In this document: positions 7,424 through 9,224 of the stretch, one piece after another
Position numbering within the stretch: the first letter of the stretch is position 1
Layout: each line of letters opens with the position of its first letter
Source: UBA11346 sp038203025
GTDB taxonomy: Bacteria; Planctomycetota; UBA11346
Assembly: GCA_038203025.1 (NCBI GenBank)
Contig: JBBREK010000170.1
Span: 1 to 9,224, forward strand
Length of the DNA: 9,224 nucleotides
Direction: 5' to 3'
Position numbers and translations under genes: made by a program
Notes under the pieces: model-generated
What the model saw: the letters and a program-made list of their open reading frames with translations, nothing else
Told to the model about the DNA's origin: nothing
Database searches by the model: none

Positions 7424-7515
7424 GGGAGCATTTCCTGATATGACCGTGTCAATTCCAGCATCGAACGGGGCGCCACGGGCCATGGCGGCCGGCACGGACC
7501 AGGCACGATGCGGGC
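7424..7515. promoter_or_regulatory. Divergent intergenic region between the AraC-like and PIG-L genes
   Basis: This 92-bp gap must hold the start signals of both genes. The AraC side carries AGGAAA on the minus strand before 7423. A dyad, TGAC-CGT-GTCA (7441-7451), lies near that end. A TTGACA hexamer overlaps it on the minus strand (7452-7447), but a -10 at normal spacing would fall next to the start codon and is not seen. The PIG-L start at 7516 has no clear Shine-Dalgarno. Confidence 0.35.
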
Positions 7516-8283
7516 ATGCCACTGCTCGATCGCATCCAACGTCGCCTGGCCGGGGACGTCGACAGCCTACAGAACGCCATTGGAGCAGGCCCCTGGCTGT
7601 GCGTCGCTCCGCACGATGACGATGTCTGCCTGGGCATGGGCCTGACCGTGGCGGCGGCGACCGCGGCCGGGCTGCCGGTGCATCTCGCCGTGGTCACCGA
7701 TGGTGGCATGGGCTACCGCACCCCCGCGGACCAGGCCGCGATCGCCACCACCCGGCACGGCGAGCTGCTCGCCAGCTGCGCCCGCCTGGGCGTACCGGCG
7801 GCGCACGTGCACGAACTCGGCTTGCCCGACGGCGAGCTGGCCGCCTGGCGTGGGGTGCGGCGGCAGGCCGATGGCCGGCATCAGGGCGTGGGTCGTGCCC
7901 TGGCCGCCGTCCTCCGGCAGGTGCGGCCGGCGGTGGTCTTCGGTCCCAATCCGGCCGACGTTCATCCCGACCATCAAGCGGTGTCCGCCGACCTCGACAT
8001 AGCCTGCTTCTGGGCGGCCTCAGCCATCTGGCTGGAGCTGGGTGAGCCGATCGCACTGCCGGTGCGCTGGGATTATGCCGTCTACGCCCCGTTTCCCGGC
8101 GAACCTGATCTCCGCCTCACCGGCACGCCGGCCGGACGCGCAGCCAAGGCAGAAGCCTTCGCCGCCTTCGCCAGCCAGCAGTACGTCGCTGAGCAGCTGT
8201 CGACCGCCAAGCCGGTCGAGCATCTCCGCCGCGTTACCTGGCAGGTCTACGATCCGGCGCAATACGACCACCTCTTCGCCTGA
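7516..8283 (+). CDS. PIG-L/LmbE-family zinc deacetylase
   Basis: 255 residues, normal for the family. The zinc site is readable: PHDDD (32-36), matching the HxDD signature, with H33 and D36 as probable zinc ligands and D35 as the probable catalytic base. HPDH at 150-153 supplies the other zinc and catalytic histidines. TDGG (61-64) and R80-x2-E83 are further family landmarks. Members remove acetyl groups from N-acetylglucosamine units in free sugars, chito-oligosaccharides, mycothiol precursors, bacillithiol precursors or lipid-linked sugars. There is no signal peptide, so it acts in the cytoplasm. Its stop codon is part of the Shine-Dalgarno of the next gene, a SIS-domain protein with GlmS-like catalytic residues, so a role in amino-sugar breakdown or conversion is the best inference. 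The substrate could also be another N-acyl sugar or thiol precursor. The start at 7516 is the only ATG in frame and has weak ribosome-binding features. Confidence 0.87.
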   Translation: MPLLDRIQRRLAGDVDSLQNAIGAGPWLCVAPHDDDVCLGMGLTVAAATAAGLPVHLAVVTDGGMGYRTPADQAAIATTRHGELLASCARLGVPAAHVHELGLPDGELAAWRGVRRQADGRHQGVGRALAAVLRQVRPAVVFGPNPADVHPDHQAVSADLDIACFWAASAIWLELGEPIALPVRWDYAVYAPFPGEPDLRLTGTPAGRAAKAEAFAAFASQQYVAEQLSTAKPVEHLRRVTWQVYDPAQYDHLFA

Positions 8284-8289
8284 GGACAC

Positions 8290-9201
8290 ATGGGCTTGTT
8301 CCTCGACGACTGCCGACGCACCCTCGACCTTCTCGACGCTTGGCCAGGTCCGTGGAGCGCCCTGGTCGAGGCCCTGCGCAGCGGCCCGCCGGTACTGCTG
8401 GTGGCGGAAGGATCTTCACAACTGATGCCCGGCGGACTGGCCATGACCATGGCGCGGCGGCTCGGCCTGCAGGCGCGGTTGACGGTGTGCGGCGGACGCG
8501 AGGCGCAGCGTCTGGATCTGTCCCGGTTCCGCGTGCTGTTGGCGAGCAACAGTGGCCGCAGTCGCGAGCCGATGGCGGTGGCGCAGACCGTCGCTGAATC
8601 GCTGGCGCTGGTCGGCATCGCAGGCGGCCCGCTGGCGCGCCTGGGCGGCCCGACGCGCGTGCTGCTGTCGGCGCCAGAGCGGGCGGTCGCCGCGACGGTC
8701 AGCGTCTACGCTCAGACCCTGACCGTGGTGGAGGCGGTCTGCGTGGCGGCTGGATCTGGCGTACCGCTCGCTCGTCTGCGTGACGGCGTCAGCGCCGCAC
8801 TTGCAGCCACACCGACGCCAACTGCCGCCTGTGGCCGCATCTTCTGGTGTGGCGGCGAAGATGGACTGGCCGAGGAACTCGCGCTGAAGACCGCCGAGAC
8901 CACTGGCCTGCCCGGATTCGCCTGTCCTGGGACGATGGCCCTGCACGGCATGGAAGAGCTGTGGCAGGATGGCGATCTGGTCCTCGATCTCGGCCTATCG
9001 AGCGAGGATGCCGCCGATCTGGTGCGCCGCGTCAGCGAAACCCCGGCCAGGCATGCCCGTCTGCCAGCCCTGTCCGAGGACGACTGGGCCCCCTTTGATC
9101 GTCTCGTCGCTGGCTGGGTCCAGCTGGCCACGATCGCCGCGACCATCGGTCGTGACCCGGCCAAACCGGTGCGGGCACGCAAGGTGGGCAACCCAGGCTG
9201 A
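8290..9201 (+). CDS. SIS-domain sugar isomerase/deaminase (GlmS isomerase-like, lacks glutaminase domain)
   Basis: 303 residues forming two SIS (sugar isomerase) domains, like the C-terminal half of GlmS but with no N-terminal glutaminase. The first domain shows EGSS (40-43) and the phosphate-loop SNSGRS (86-91), matching the SQSGET loop of GlmS. The second shows LALKTAET (197-204) and LHG (218-220). Aligned without gaps to the E. coli GlmS motifs as I recall them, E203, H219 and C-terminal K298 fall on the three catalytic residues (Glu488, His504, Lys603), so the active site appears complete. Stand-alone relatives include glucosamine-6-phosphate deaminases (NagB-II, archaeal GlmD), AgaS and fructoselysine-phosphate enzymes. 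Without a glutaminase it should use or release ammonia, or only isomerise. The Shine-Dalgarno TGAGG is built from the stop of the deacetylase gene, 4 nt before the ATG. Co-translation with the deacetylase suggests sequential steps on one amino sugar. Confidence 0.85.
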   Translation: MGLFLDDCRRTLDLLDAWPGPWSALVEALRSGPPVLLVAEGSSQLMPGGLAMTMARRLGLQARLTVCGGREAQRLDLSRFRVLLASNSGRSREPMAVAQTVAESLALVGIAGGPLARLGGPTRVLLSAPERAVAATVSVYAQTLTVVEAVCVAAGSGVPLARLRDGVSAALAATPTPTAACGRIFWCGGEDGLAEELALKTAETTGLPGFACPGTMALHGMEELWQDGDLVLDLGLSSEDAADLVRRVSETPARHARLPALSEDDWAPFDRLVAGWVQLATIAATIGRDPAKPVRARKVGNPG

Positions 9202-9209
9202 GGGTCCAG

Positions 9210-9224
9210 ATGTGCCTCAGGACC
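9210..9224 (+). CDS. Probable start of a third gene of the PIG-L/SIS operon (truncated by window)
   Basis: ATG at 9210 follows TGAGGG (9199-9204), which combines the SIS stop codon and a Shine-Dalgarno with 5 nt spacing. This is the same junction design as between the deacetylase and SIS genes. Only five codons (MCLRT) are visible, so the product cannot be named. The call rests entirely on the start signal. Confidence 0.35.

Noticed and set aside
7447..7452. TTGACA on the minus strand as a -35 box for the AraC-like gene
   Set aside because: A -10 element at 16-18 bp would fall at the start codon, where the sequence is GC-rich and shows none.
6248..7522. Single 424-residue protein covering both the AraC region and the secreted protein
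   Set aside because: The signal peptide at 6817 would be internal, the AraC HTH lies in a different frame, and the region between is Arg/Gly/Pro-rich shadow sequence. The apparent fusion comes from a missing stop after a frameshift.
6955..7539. AraC-like protein read entirely in the HTH frame from an ATG at 7539
   Set aside because: The first ~70 residues are Cys/Arg/Ser-rich, do not resemble a protein domain and overlap the start of the divergent deacetylase; the ATG at 7423 in the other frame has a proper Shine-Dalgarno and coding-like codons.

Overview
The window is GC-rich DNA with strong G/C preference at third codon positions. It carries accessory carbohydrate-metabolism genes. The gene mix is a GH106-type glycoside hydrolase, two orphan prepilin-like proteins with GF(S/T)LxELLVV N-termini and H..DG-type C-termini, and LacI and AraC regulators. 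That mix is typical of the Planctomycetes-Verrucomicrobia-Lentisphaerae (PVC) bacteria, and a Lentisphaerota/Verrucomicrobiota-like genome is my best guess. This is inferred from family content only; there is no rRNA or other phylogenetic marker. I see no tRNA, rRNA, insertion sequence, CRISPR array or integrase.

Layout. (1) 3-533 (+) is the 3' part of a beta-sandwich-like protein. It is followed 56 bp later by a 921-aa GH106/alpha-L-rhamnosidase-like enzyme (590-3355, +). After a short AT-rich promoter-like gap comes a prepilin-like protein (3414-4223, +). (2) Convergent to it is a minus-strand run, read from right to left: a small AraC-type regulator that appears frameshifted (7423-6955), a secreted small beta-sandwich protein (6817-6248), a second prepilin-like protein (6133-5291) and a LacI-family repressor (5234-4233). 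The LacI and first prepilin stop codons lie 9 bp apart inside a pair of overlapping hairpins. (3) Divergent from the AraC gene, a tight plus-strand operon holds a PIG-L/LmbE-type deacetylase (7516-8283), a GlmS-isomerase-like SIS protein (8290-9201) and probably the start of a third gene at 9210.

How it may fit together (inference). The left and middle blocks look like a small polysaccharide or glycoside utilisation locus: a rhamnosidase-like hydrolase, exported beta-sandwich proteins and pseudopilins that could act at the envelope, and a LacI sensor. The right block looks like amino-sugar handling. The deacetylase would free an amino group and the SIS enzyme would isomerise or deaminate the amino-sugar phosphate, as the PIG-L/SIS pair does in archaeal chitin breakdown. 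The partial first gene and the secreted protein at 6248-6817 appear to be distant relatives, which ties the two ends of the locus together.

Most notable points: the PIG-L/SIS pair with a complete GlmS-like catalytic triad, the matching beta-sandwich proteins, the AraC frameshift, a prepilin whose best ribosome-binding site implies a 53-residue leader, and a 9-bp inverted repeat that includes the start codon of the secreted protein.
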